64,000 nt of DNA from Neoarius graeffei (taxonomy: Eukaryota > Chordata > Actinopteri > Siluriformes > Ariidae), in NCBI RefSeq assembly GCF_027579695.1, contig NC_083577.1, positions 41,111,198-41,175,197 of the forward strand. The letters run 5' to 3'. The notes beneath the pieces were generated by a model. The model had not been told where the DNA came from and ran no database searches. It saw only the letters and a program-made list of their open reading frames with translations. Shown one piece after another: positions 1 through 9,584 of the stretch; within the stretch, counting starts at the first letter, position 1; each line of letters opens with the position of its first letter. The position numbers and the translations under genes are program-made.

Positions 1-217
1 GATAAAATTACGATATTTCTTGAATATTTTGCGCGAATCTGTTGAGATTTGCCTGGGGAACAATTTATGTGAATACTCACGCGAATCGATTCGCGCCAAA
101 ATTCTATAATATATTCAACTCCTTAAGCTGAATGAGCATGAACTCTGTCTCCTCATTGCTCCAGAAGTGCACGTTTCTGCTTGCCTGTGGCAGTGGGGGC
201 GTGGTCAAGCGCCGGTC
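1..217. other. No gene seen at left edge
   Basis: AT-rich sequence with no recognisable coding or repeat structure. If coq10b starts at 6500 on the - strand, this would lie in its first intron or beyond. Confidence 0.5.
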
Positions 218-560
218 TGTGACAGGAGGGCGGAGCCAGGGAAGGTGAGTGGCAGAATAACTACACCTGACGGTAATTAACCTGTTTGTGTGTCTTCCCA
301 GTAACCGTGCCCTATTTAAGGAGGCAGAGGGAGAGCAGAGGGGACAGCTCATCCCGGGACTAGAACACAGCGTGCGCGCGTGTGTGTGTGTTTCTCTCAA
401 GAATAAAAGTAGGCTGTTAAACTGAAAAGTCTGACAATAAAAAGCCTATTAGTACCAGAAGCTTTGTCCTGCCGTCCTCTGTGCTCCACCCACACTTCAG
501 AGAGCTCTACATCCACATTTTCTCTTCTTCGTTTGTTCCTCCTGACCTCTTCTGCTGCTC
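218..560 (+). mobile_element. Possible solo LTR of a retrotransposon
   Basis: The stretch has the layout of an LTR. It starts with TGTGACAGG, has a TATA-like CTATTTAAGG near 311, and AATAAA signals at 402-407 and 433-438, followed by a C/T-rich tail. No second LTR, primer-binding site or internal region is visible, and I cannot place the right boundary or a target-site duplication. It could instead be another promoter-like repeat. Confidence 0.35.
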
Positions 561-565
561 GCTAC

Positions 566-841
566 TACTGTTGTCATGCCGACCGAGGCTGTTGTGTTTC
601 CCGCTTGTGGTCTCGTCACTCGTCACTTCCGGAAGTAGCTCGACAACTAGCTCGATAGGGTATACATGCACAAAATAGCTCGGCAAAAATCGCATAAACT
701 AGGTCGTGTAGCTCGATTCCGAGAAATCAAGTTCGGTTCTATTTCAGCCGAATTAAGGTGTATACATGGCATTTTGAACTTCGATTTCAGTCGAGCAACG
801 GCAGAAATTCGATTCTCTCTATGTGCATGTAAACGTAGTGA
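566..841 (+). mobile_element. Terminal half of a DNA transposon (family X)
   Basis: This stretch is nearly identical to 17247-17534 and 19687-19974. It ends in the same terminal motif, TGTGCATGTAAACG followed by a GTGACTG-like end. Only the right half is present. The LINE at 842 begins directly after it. A continuous reading frame crosses the junction by chance. Confidence 0.75.
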
Positions 842-3022
842 CTGTCTGACAGATTACCTCAACTTCTGTGCAGACATGGTCTCCCTCGCTAAGACTGTAT
901 GGTGTTACCCTAATAAGCCATGGGTAACAGTCAAAGCTGTGCTCAACAGGAAGAAGGCCGCCTTCAGGAGCAGGGAGGCAATGAAAGCAGCACAGCAGGA
1001 GGTGAAACGCTGCATGAGGGAAGCTAAGGACAGCTACAGGAGAAAGGTGGAGCAGAAGCTGAAGGAGAACAGCATAAGGGAAGTCTGGGAAGGTGTGAAA
1101 ACCATCACAGGCCACAATACAAAGACCAGAGTCGTTGAGGGGACAGTGGAGAGGGCGAATGAGTTGAATGACTATTTCCAATTGGTTCAACCAGCCCACG
1201 TCCCCCCCCACCCTCTCCCTCACTGCAGCCATCTCTCCTTCTTCCCTCAACACACCTCCCCCCAGTCATCACAGCAGCCTCCTCCTCCCCCACCTCAACA
1301 CAGACTCCTCTGTACATTACTGTAGACCAGATCAGAGGTCAACTGAGGAAGCTTCACCCCAGGAAAGCAGCAGGCCCGGACAAGGTGTGCCCACGACTAC
1401 TGAAAACCTGCACTGCTGAACTGGGTGAACCACTCCAACGCATCTTCAACCTCAGCCTGCAGCTGGGGAGAGTGCCAACCCTCTGGAAGACATCATGTAT
1501 CGTTCCAGTTCCCAAAAAGAATCGGCCCAGAGAGCTTAACGACTTCCGACCGGTGGCGCTCACTTCACATCTGATGAAGATGTTGGAGCGGCTCTTCCTC
1601 AGCCTCCTCAGACCCCAGGTACAACATGCCCAGGACTGTCTACAGTTTGCGTACCAGGCAGGTGTTGGTGTGGAAGACGCCATTCTCTACCTGCTACACC
1701 GAGCCCACTTGCATCTGGATAAGAGAAATGGCACAGTGAGGATCCTCTTCTTGGACTTCTCAAGTGCCTTGAACACCATCCAGCCCCTACTGCTTCAGGA
1801 CAAACTGAACAGGATGCGAGTGGACCCCTGCCTGGTCACCTGGATCTCCAGCTACCTCGCTGACAGGCCGCAGTACGTCAGGCTGAAGGACATCACGTCT
1901 GACACTGTAATTAGCAGCACTGGAGCACCCCAGGACACGGTGCTGGCCCCTCTTCTCTTCACCCTGTACATCACGGGCTTCTGCTACAACTCGGAGCTGT
2001 GTCACATTCAGAAGTTTGCCGATGACACAGCCATTGTTGGGTGCATCAGTGACGACAGAGAGGAGGAGTATAGGAGCCTGGTGAGGGACTTTGCTGTGTG
2101 GTGCAACAGGAACCATCTGCAGCTCAACACCTCGAAGACCAAGGAGCTGGTCATTGACTTTGGGAGGTCCAGATCAAGGTCACAACCAGTTCTGATCGAG
2201 GGAGTCGAGGTGGAGGCTGTGGATTCCTACAAGTACCTCGGGCTGTGGCTGGACAGCAAGCTGGACTGGACTTGTAACACCAATCACTTATACAGGAAGG
2301 GACAGAGCAGGCTATACTTCCTTAGGAGGCTGCGGTCCTTTAACATCTGCAGGAAACTCATGTGGATGTTCTATCAGTCTGTGGCTGCCAGTGTCCTGTT
2401 TTACACCGTGGTGTGCTGGTGGGGGGGGCAGCACATCCAAAGAGGACACATCCAGGCTGGACGGCTCTGTGGTCGGCATGAAGCTGGACTCTCTGGTGAC
2501 GGTGGCAGAGAAGAGGTCTATGGACAAACTATTGAACATCCTGGACGACGCCAGTCACCCTCTGCACACAGTCATCAGCAACCAGAGGAGCCTGTTCAGT
2601 AACAGAATGCTCCTTCCCAAGTGCAGGACGAACAGACTCAAAAACTCCTTTGTCCCTCACACCATCAGACTGTACAACTCCTCTCTTGGGGGAGGGGGGA
2701 GGTAACAGGAGGACAGAGGATGGGAAAGAGCAGTAGCCTAGCCTAACAATAAGCAATACCAGACAATGTGCAATATAATGTGCAATATCTTTCCTGCTTC
2801 ACCACACACACACACTTACCCTAACCCCACTTTCCCCCTCCCTCTCTTCCCCATATCTTAATCTTTTATATTTGTATATGTAAATACTTAATTTAGTTTA
2901 ATTTATCTAGAAGTTTTTCTCTATTTCTTTTCTCTGTTTATCTGTAATGATGCTGCTGGAATCTTAATTTCCCTGAGGGAACCCTCCCAAAGGGATCAAT
3001 AAAGTTTTATCTAATCTAATAT
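842..3022 (+). mobile_element. 5'-truncated L2/Rex1-type LINE
   Basis: A non-LTR retrotransposon of the L2/Rex1 type, truncated so that the endonuclease domain is absent. It holds the linker region (to about 1200), the reverse transcriptase (1385-2420) and the C-terminal tail (2430-2705). The 3' UTR ends in GATCAATAAAG and a TCTAATCTAAT-type tail at about 3020. The related - strand copy at 3755 ends next to a (GATA)n run, a 3' tail typical of these fish LINEs. No target-site duplication was identified. Confidence 0.85.
850..2705 (+). pseudogene. LINE reverse transcriptase, frameshifted
   Basis: The reading frame can be followed in three pieces. The first (about 842-1200) contains EVWEGVKTITG, a typical pre-RT linker. 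The second (1385-2420) contains LDFSSALNTI (RT motif A) and KFADDTAIVG, the catalytic YADD-type box of motif C. The third (2430-2705) contains the TNRLKNSF tail. A frameshift lies in the G-run at about 2421-2428, and another break lies between 1200 and 1385. The usual GxPQG box of the RT reads GAPQD, losing a conserved glycine. The element cannot encode a working protein. Confidence 0.85.
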
Positions 3023-3024
3023 AG

Positions 3025-3135
3025 GGTGTAAATAATCCTCACTAAGGTTTCGGACAGCGCTACAAAATGGCATCCCTTCTATATAGTGCCCTATATGGGG
3101 AGTAGGGAGCGATTTCAGACACAGGTACGGAAGTG
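3025..3135. repeat. Short dispersed repeat, related to 22230-22320
   Basis: The stretch shares an inverted segment with sf3b1 intron 1: TTTCGGACAGCGCTACAAAA here and TAGTGCTATCCGAAACC there, each beside an AATCCTCACTAAGG-like string. It also carries CTATATAGTG. This looks like the end of an old hAT-type MITE, but no full element is visible. Confidence 0.45.
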
Positions 3136-3684
3136 TGCATCCATGAATATAGTCTAGTGAGAGCCAATCAGATTACAAGTTCGTAAGATTCTGAAGCTCA
3201 TGGCCAGAAAGGTATACTGTACACACTGTGGTCGGTCTGCTGGAAATGCCAATAGTTCCGTTATAACCAGCTAATACTAATCTAGATGAAGACGAGATAC
3301 AGGACTTGCTGGGTATTATACAGATCTGACCTGAAATGAACTCTCATACCATATCAAGGAGGCAGGTCAACACTGCTCTTGCTACTCCTGGAATGCTGTT
3401 AAACCACTTACCAGCTATTTAAATACTTAACTTAGAACTAGTTAGTGTGTGTGTTGTCATTAGGACAGTAGTTGAATGTCAGGCTTGGGCACAACAAAAG
3501 CAATGTGTCATGTTAGACATGATGCTCACGGCTAAGCATGATGGTGTCACTACTAGAGGACGTGTTCTGGACTTTGGACAGCAGTAGCAGCAGTTGTGTG
3601 TTTTGTGCTGTGGGTCTGAGACACAGACACGAGGGGAAGTTTCAGGGGACATCTGGCATGACGTCACTGTCCCTATGTTACATC

Positions 3685-3685
<1 letters not shown>
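3136..3685. other. No gene seen
   Basis: Unique-looking AT-rich sequence. The short open frames show no family resemblance or codon pattern. It may be coq10b intron sequence. Confidence 0.5.

Positions 3686-3686
<1 letters not shown>

Positions 3687-3754
<68 letters not shown>
3687..3754 (+). repeat. (GATA)n microsatellite
   Basis: An uninterrupted run of about 17 GATA units. It sits at the 3' tail of the - strand LINE that follows, so it probably grew from the LINE's own tail. Confidence 0.95.
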
Positions 3755-3755
<1 letters not shown>

Positions 3756-4329
3756 AAACTTTATTGATCCCTTTGGGAGAGTTCCCTCAGGGAAATTAAA
3801 ATTCCAGCAGCATCATTAGAGAATAAACAGAATAGAAAATAGAGAAAACTTGTAGATAAATTAAGTATTAGCGTATACAAATATGAAAAAAAAAAATCTA
3901 GCAGGAAAGGCATTGCACATTGTCCGGTATTACTTTTTGTCAGGCTAGGCTACTGCTCCTTCCCGTCCTCTGTCCTCCTGTTACCCCTCTTCCCCCCCAG
4001 AGAGGAGTTGTACAGTGTGATGGCGTGAGGGACAAAGGAGTTTTTAAGTCTGTTCGTCCTGCACTTGGGAAGGAGCATTCTGTCACTGAACAGACTCCTC
4101 TGGTTGCTGATGACGGTGTGCAGAGGGTGACTGACATCATCCATGATGTTCAGTAGTTTGTCCATAATCCTCGTCTGCCACAGTCACCACAGAGTCCAGC
4201 TTCATGCCGACCACAGAGCCGGCCTGCCTGATCAGTTTGTCCAGCCTGGATGTGTCCTCCTTGGATGTGCTGCCCCCCCAGCACACTGGCGAAACAGACT
4301 GATAGAACATCCACAGGAGTTTCCTGCAG

Positions 4330-5001
4330 ATGTGCATATCCTGGACCAATTTCGCTTTTTTTTTTTTTAATATGAAAGTATGTCCCTTTACACACTCGTC
4401 CAGAAGGGTAATTTTGCACAAGGCCATCTGTCTACAGCAGAAAAAAATAAAACGCATCTGGAAAAATCCCAAGGGAGTCTGGAGCCAGATTCGTGACGTT
4501 ACCTGCGGAAGCACCAGCAGGCTGAGAGAGCTTGCATGGTTTCAGTGCACAGCCTGTGTAGACCAAGCGCTCAAATTTCTCTCTCATTGTCCGGTCTTTT
4601 AGAAAACCATGAGTACTAATCCCATCAAGATTGGTGTTGCTACACCCTCCTATGATACATCTGTTAACCATTTTAATAATTACATGATAACGTTGAAGAA
4701 ATTTGCAGAAAACCACCAAGTCGTTTTCTCATAAACAAACCAGCGCTGACGTAGGATTCAGAAGGAGGCGTCCCACACACGTCGTCACGAAAATCAATGT
4801 TTCCCAGGAAATCCAAATGCCAAGTTTTTTCAGAGGCGGATCAATTCGCCTCAAACGGCTTGATTTCAACTGAATTTTTCTGGTATTGCGCAAGGTAAAA
4901 AAAAAACTGCACAAAATGCGACAAATATTTGACCAAAGTTGAATATAAAACAGGAGAATTACATTGATCTCGCTCCTGAATTTACCTGTGATATGCACTT
5001 T
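4330..5001 (-). mobile_element. THAP-bearing DNA transposon fragment
   Basis: Inserted into the LINE. The two edges carry an inverted GTGCATATC / GATATGCAC motif that looks like terminal inverted repeats. Inside, on the - strand, is a THAP-type zinc-finger start. No DDE catalytic region is visible, so the copy is non-autonomous. Superfamily is uncertain (Kolobok, P or PIF/ISL2EU types carry THAP domains). Confidence 0.6.
4560..4671 (-). pseudogene. THAP domain remnant
   Basis: From an ATG at 4671 the - strand reads MVNRCIIGGCSNT, with the C-x4-C spacing that opens the C2CH THAP zinc finger. A PHGF-like stretch (THGFLKD) and the aromatic FERLV follow. The second zinc-ligand pair (C-x2-H) is not readable in this frame, so the domain is incomplete or spliced. 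Confidence 0.6.
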
Positions 5002-5473
5002 TTTTTTTAAGATTTTTTTGGGCTTTTTTCACCTTTATTGGATAGGACAGTGTAGACACAGGAAATGAGCGGGAAAGAGAGAAGGGGAGGGATCGGGAAA
5101 TGACCTTGGATCGGAATCGAACCCGGGTCCCCGGATTTATGGTATGGCACCTTAAGCCTAGGTCACAACCAGACGTACGATTTTTTGGCCGTGCGATTTT
5201 TGGCGTTTCCCAAATCGCTGCGTTTTTTTTGTTCATGGAGAAAGACGCGCGTAGGCCGCAAGTTTGTCTTGCAACCTGAAAAAACGTAAGCGCCCGTAGA
5301 GTTTGTTTGACATGACAAAGAACCTCTGTGGCCGGTCTGCGGCTCGAAAACCAGCACGTCACACGCGCACCCTCCGTGTGTTTCACGCGCACCCTCCGTG
5401 CGTTTCTTGCATTTTTTTGCACGTACGGCCGGTTGTGACCGAAGCTTTATCCACCTGAGCCACGATGCCCCCC
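5002..5473 (-). mobile_element. tRNA-headed SINE with 14-bp target duplication
   Basis: Flanked by the direct repeat GTGATATGCACTTT at 4988-5001 and 5474-5487. The - strand begins with GGCATCGTGGCTCAGGTGG and carries GGGTTCGATTCCGATCC, which matches a tRNA-like promoter B box. It ends in CTATCCAATAAAGGTG and an A-rich tail. A 285-bp MITE is nested inside. Confidence 0.8.
5158..5442. mobile_element. 285-bp MITE nested in SINE
   Basis: Bounded by inverted ends GGTCACAACCAGACGTACG and CGTACGGCCGGTTGTGACC. Removing it restores the SINE, apart from AAGC repeated at both edges, a likely short target duplication. No coding capacity. Confidence 0.75.
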
Positions 5474-5814
5474 GTGATATGCACTTTAAAGGACCGCAGC
5501 CTCCTCAGGAAGTACAGCCTGCTCCGTACCTTCCTGTACAGGTGGTTGGTGTTGCAAGTCCAGTCCAGCTTGCTGTCCAGCCACAGCCCAAGGCACTTGT
5601 AGGAATCCACAGCCTCCACCTCTACCAGAACTGGTTGTGACCTTGGTCTGGACCTCCCAAAGTCAATGACCAGCTCCTTGGTCTTCGAGGTGTTGAGCTG
5701 CAGATGGTTCCTATTGCACCAAACAGCAAAATTCCCTCACCAGGCTCCTATACGCCTCCTCTCTGTCATCCCTGATACACTCCACTATAGCTGTCTCATC
5801 ACGCCCCCAGGTTT

Positions 5815-6399
5815 TAAAACGAAAGCTTTAAGTGCTTGAATAAAGGGTGTTCAAAATCCTATCCGCTAAACTACACAGTTATCACAAACAAGCGATATTA
5901 TTCAAGAAACTAAAATATTCAGTCCAAAAGAACAATAAGCCGCAACTGTTGCGTAGACCAAATGCTAACCAGCTGACTATTCAAGGGCATAAGAGAAAAA
6001 CCAAGTCACATCTGGACGCATTTTTTTTTTATTTGCAATAGCACTAAAAATAATGACGCCAAAACACACCAAACAGGTAGAGTTCGCCCAAAACAACAGC
6101 TGGACGCGATTACTAACACCAGCTACAGAAACGCAGCTGAAGTAGTCTCTCTTCAGCGCTTTGTAGTTAGTTTATTAGGTCGTTGATCGGTTTACAACTT
6201 GACCAGTAGCTAGCTAACTAACTAAGAAAAAAAAGACCCCGGTAAGATCAGATACCTGGCTAGCTGCCATCATTAATAACAGTACGCTATGTCGCTAGCT
6301 AACTTAGCTAAAAGCTACAGTAGTCAGTTAGCGATACTTTGCTGCTACACTGAAACGGCGAAAATGTGTATAGTTTCCGGTAGTGTTTGCTTGTGTTAC
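5815..6399. other. No gene seen; possible coq10b intron 1
   Basis: Low-complexity stretches include AGCTAGCTAACTAACTAA and a T-run near 6021. No exon-like segment or transposon end was recognised. Confidence 0.4.
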
Positions 6400-6500
6400 C
6401 TGACTCCGTTTCTGCCCGGTGTTTCTCGAGCTGCCGTGAACGGTAACTGCTTAATACACTCCGCTACCGCTCTCCGCAAACACCGGGAGCCTCTCGCCAT
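6400..6500 (-). CDS. coq10b: Putative first coding exon of coq10b
   Basis: On the - strand an ATG at 6500-6498 opens 33 codons plus two bases, reading MARGSRCLRRAVAEC at the start and TPGRNGV at the end. It runs into a donor-like CAG|GTAACA at 6400/6399. The Arg-rich, Leu-Arg-Arg start and the RNG end resemble exon 1 of vertebrate COQ10B, a mitochondrial START-domain protein that binds coenzyme Q10, and would serve as its targeting peptide. In human, COQ10B is the head-to-head neighbour of SF3B1, the arrangement implied here. No downstream exon is visible between here and the left edge, so identity rests on weak similarity plus synteny. Confidence 0.5.
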
Positions 6501-6610
6501 CTTCCCTTCAGCTAATTTTTATTTTCACCTTCCCCCCTCGCGCACTACACTTTTTCCCAAAAAACAAAGCCCGCCCCATTCTTGGGGTTTCGCCCAACAA
6601 TATTAATAAT

Positions 6611-6650
6611 CCTATTGGGCAGAACAGGCTTAGTTGTCGCTGCTTATTGG
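6611..6650 (-). promoter_or_regulatory. Two inverted CCAAT boxes (putative coq10b promoter)
   Basis: ATTGG occurs at 6614-6618 and 6646-6650, giving CCAAT on the - strand about 115-150 bp upstream of the putative coq10b ATG. Spaced CCAAT pairs that bind NF-Y are common in housekeeping promoters. The region around 6400-6560 is CpG-richer than its surroundings. Confidence 0.45.
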
Positions 6651-6659
6651 CTGAATCTC

Positions 6660-6880
6660 CCGTCCTTCACGCTGTCCCTTTCAAGTATGTAAATTTACTG
6701 CAATGACGTGCTCAGAAATGTCACGAGATGTGGGATAGAGTTGCTTAGGCTGAACGACCCAAAGTGCATATCTACAAAAGGTTAGAGTTAAATTTGTTGA
6801 GGACGCAGTGTCAAAGCTGTCATATTAAAGTAAAGTTAAGAATAAAATGAAGACAAAATATAAAATGCTCCATATTAAGA
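6660..6880. other. No gene seen
   Basis: Upstream flank of the putative coq10b exon. It holds TGACGTG near 6704, a possible CRE half-site, and nothing else I can name. Confidence 0.4.
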
Positions 6881-7230
6881 TAAGAGATAAGTCTTGATTG
6901 TCATTGTCACTTTTCCAAAGGAACAATGAAATTGAAGGTGCTGTTGACTCATTATGAGTTATGGGGGGGGAACAAAAAGTATAAAAATAAATAGTAAAGT
7001 ATACAGAATTGCACTGGTAAAATGGTATAAACAGAATTGTATTGGGGGCAGCACGGTGGTGTAGTGGTTAGAGCTGTCGCCTCACAGCAAGAAGGTCCGG
7101 GTTCGAGCCCCATGGCCGGCGAGGGCCTTTCTCTGTGGAGTTTGCATGTTGTCCGGGTGGGTTTCCTCTGGGTGCTCCGGTTTCCGCCGCAGTCCAAAGA
7201 CATGCAGGTTAGGTTAACTGGTGACTCTAA

Positions 7231-8216
7231 GGCCCTGTCCACATGGCAACGGATTCAGGTGAATCCAATACAATTGTTTATCGTTTCGGCCTGGCATCCA
7301 CACGGCACCGGCGTTTTGGGTGCCCCAAAACGCAATCTTTTGAGAACAGGTTCCAGAGTGGAAAGATCTGTCAACGTTGCCGTTGCGAAGTCGTCTGGAT
7401 GAGTAGAATGGATTTGTTTACGATGACGTCACAACCACATGTGCTTCACGCCGGGTAGAAGTGTAACGAACTCGATGCGAGTTGTCAACAAATCCTATAA
7501 CTTGGTTCATGAAACGCGCTTACAAAATATTTTCACTGTGAATAGTTATTGTGTAATGGTGCAAAGTGAGAGAGAGAGAGAATAGCCCTTAGGGCAGAGT
7601 CAGTCCCGCCAGCAAAAATAGGGGAAAAAAAGGAGCGATCTCACCTCTTCAGATGTTGGTTTAAGTCCTACAATACATTCCTCAAAAAGGGCGTAGAAGA
7701 ACAAATTAATCCATCAATGTGTAGCATTCAATTTATTCCGGACCATTAAAGACGCCGCCTTCCGCGTAGAATCATACATCATCCTCGCCGCCATATTGGA
7801 TGGGTCAAAGCGGAGAATAAAGATGCCTCATTCATGTGCTGCGTTTAACTGTACCAACAGGTTTACCGTCCAAACGAGATCACATGGGATTACCTTTCAC
7901 AGGTGAGACTGGAAAAATACTTTTCATTGTATTTGGTCATTATAATGTAATTTTACGAACAGATTTTTCTGACTTTGTGGCTAATATGAAGTCTCGCGCA
8001 TAATAGTTTATGCGCATGCGTCCTTACTTCTTCTATTGTTCTGGTGTCTCCGATGGGACTGTCTTACAGCGCCCCTAGAGGTGTGGCATGTGTATTGCAT
8101 CGTTTTCAGCAAGCGTTGCGTTGCCGTATGGACCTGATATTTTACTGATCGTTGCCCATGTGGACGCGATATTTTTTTAAATAACATCTCGTTGCCGTTG
8201 TCGTGTGGATGTAGCC
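7231..8216 (+). mobile_element. 1-kb THAP-bearing DNA transposon, copy D1
   Basis: Bounded by imperfect inverted ends GGCCCTGTCCACATGGCAAC and, reading the right end inward, GGCTACATCCACACGACAAC. It has a 3-bp target duplication TAA at 7228-7230 and 8217-8219. The interior has one THAP exon and no DDE catalytic region. Three-base duplications are usual for PIF/Harbinger elements, and the related ISL2EU lineage carries THAP domains, so I place it there tentatively. Confidence 0.8.
7823..7902 (+). pseudogene. THAP-domain first exon of transposon D1
   Basis: An ATG at 7823 opens MPHSCAAFNCTNRF, with the C-x4-C pair of a THAP zinc finger, then GITFHR, matching the F-H-x-F/P region. It ends at a consensus donor, ACAG|GTGAGA. 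The remaining exons of the transposase were lost. The same exon, with one residue change, is present in copy D2. Confidence 0.75.
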
Positions 8217-8260
8217 TAAATTGACTGTAGGTGTGAATGTGAGTGTGAATGGTTGTCTGT

Positions 8261-9258
8261 GGCTACATCCACACGACAACGGCAACGAGATGTTATTTAA
8301 AAAAATATCGCGTCCAAATGGGCAACGATCAGTAAAATATCAGGTCCATATGGCAACGCAACGCTTGCTGAAAACGATGCAATACACATGCCACACCTCT
8401 AGGGCGCTGTAAGACTGTCCCTTCGGAGACACCAGAACAATAGAAGAAGTAAGGATGCATGCGCATAAACTATTATGCGCGAGACTTCATATTAGCCACA
8501 AAGTCAGAAAAATCTGTTCGTAAAATTACATTATAATGACCAAATACAATGAAAAGTATTTTTCCAGTCTCACCTGTGAAAGGTAATCCCATGTGATCTC
8601 GTTTGGACAGTAAACCTGTTGGCACAGTTAAACGCAGCACATGAATGAGGCATCTTTATTCTCCGCTTTGACCCATCCAATATGGTGGGGAGGATGACGT
8701 ATGATTCTATGTGGAAGGCGGTGTCTTTAATGATCCGGAATAAATTGAATGCTACACATTGATGGATTAATTTGTTGTTCTACGCCCTTTTTGAGGAATG
8801 TATTGTAGGACTTAAACCAACATCTGAAGAGGTGAGATCGCTCCTTTTTTTCCCTATTTTTGCTGGCGGGATTGACTCTGCCCTAAGAGCTATTCTCTCT
8901 CTCTCTCTCTCTCACTTTGCACCATTACACAATAAATATTCACAGTGAAAATATTTTGTAAGCGCATTTCATGAACCAGGTTATAGGATTTGTTGACAAC
9001 TCGCATCGAGTTCGTTACACTTCTACCCGGCATGAAGCACTCACAGTCATGTGGTTGTGACGTCATCGTAAACAAATCTGTTCTACTCATCCAGACGACT
9101 TTGCAACGGCAACGTTGCCAGATCTTTCCACTCTGGAACCCGTTCTCAAAAGATTGCGTTTTGGGGCACCCAAAACACCGGTGCCGTGTGGACGCCAGGC
9201 CGAAACGATAAACAATTGTATCGGATTCACCTGAATCCGTTGCCGTGTGGACAGGGCC
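8261..9258 (-). mobile_element. 1-kb THAP-bearing DNA transposon, copy D2 (inverted)
   Basis: The near-identical partner of D1 in opposite orientation, with a 3-bp target duplication TGT at 8258-8260 and 9259-9261. Both copies are nearly full length, so these are independent insertions 44 bp apart rather than one broken element. A (TC)n run near 8894 mirrors a (GA)n run in D1 near 7571. Confidence 0.8.
8574..8653 (-). pseudogene. THAP-domain first exon of transposon D2
   Basis: The - strand ATG at 8653 gives the same 80-nt exon as D1, with Thr to Ala at the residue after the second cysteine. The donor GTGAGA is kept. Both copies retain the exon although neither has a catalytic domain. Confidence 0.75.
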
Positions 9259-9505
9259 TGTGTCTATGTGTCAGCCCTGTGATGACCTGGCGACTTGTCC
9301 AGGGTGTACCCCACCTTTCGCCCGTAGTCAGCTGGGATAGGCTCCAGCTTGCCTGTGACCCTGTAGAACAGGCTAGAGATAATGAGATGAGATGAGAATT
9401 GCATTGGTTCTGTAGGTACACAGATTGCACTGATAAAATAGTATAAACAGAATTGTATTGGTTCTGTATGTACACAGATTGCACTGATAAGAACAACAAC
9501 AACAA

Positions 9506-9508
<3 letters not shown>

Positions 9509-9573
<65 letters not shown>
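9509..9573. repeat. (TA)n(CA)n microsatellite
   Basis: About 22 TA units followed by about 10 CA units. The long Tyr-Ile open frames here come only from this repeat. Confidence 0.95.
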
Positions 9574-9574
<1 letters not shown>

Positions 9575-9584
9575 TATAGGGTCG

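Larger units (their letters stand above)
3755..5800 (-). mobile_element. Second L2/Rex1-type LINE 3' fragment, interrupted
   Basis: The - strand copy of the LINE at 842-3022. Its 3' UTR and C-terminal tail lie at 3755-4329 and upstream RT-end sequence resumes at 5488-5800. The two halves join at the same point as in the + strand copy (within the stretch that reads CCTTTAACATCTGCAGG there), so 4330-5487 was inserted later. The tail again shows TNRLKNSFVPH. Frameshifts and deletions are present. Confidence 0.85.
7046..9395 (+). mobile_element. tRNA-headed SINE carrying two nested transposons
   Basis: The SINE begins GGCAGCACGGTGGTGTAGTG with A-box (TAGTGGTTAGAGC) and B-box (GGGTTCGAGCCCC) matches. 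Its DANA-like body contains TTTGCATGTTGTCC and CAGTCCAAAGACATGCAGG. It ends in GATAATGAGATGAGATGAG. A near-exact 13-bp duplication, AGAATTGTATTGG / AGAATTGCATTGG, flanks it. SINE sequence is interrupted at 7231-8216 and 8261-9258; a 44-bp SINE piece separates the two insertions. Confidence 0.9.
6882..9580 (-). mobile_element. LINE 3' UTR piece, split by SINE
   Basis: 6882-7045 on the - strand matches the end of the + strand LINE tail at 10005-10200, including the GACTCATTATGAGTTAT and AAAGTGACAATGACAAT strings. The sequence resumes at 9396-9580 after the SINE. It repeats a TTGGTTCTGTAGGTACACAG-type string and ends in TA and CA microsatellites. No coding part is left. Confidence 0.7.

Noticed and set aside
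666..1325. 219-codon frame as a single gene
   Set aside because: Its first 60 codons are DNA transposon family X and the rest is LINE. It is a chance fusion across an insertion boundary.
7046..7130. tRNA gene
   Set aside because: A and B boxes are present, but the sequence cannot form a full acceptor stem and continues into a SINE body. The same holds for the other SINE heads.
9264..9575. Open frames rich in Tyr-Ile and Cys-Val
   Set aside because: Translation of the TA/CA microsatellite.
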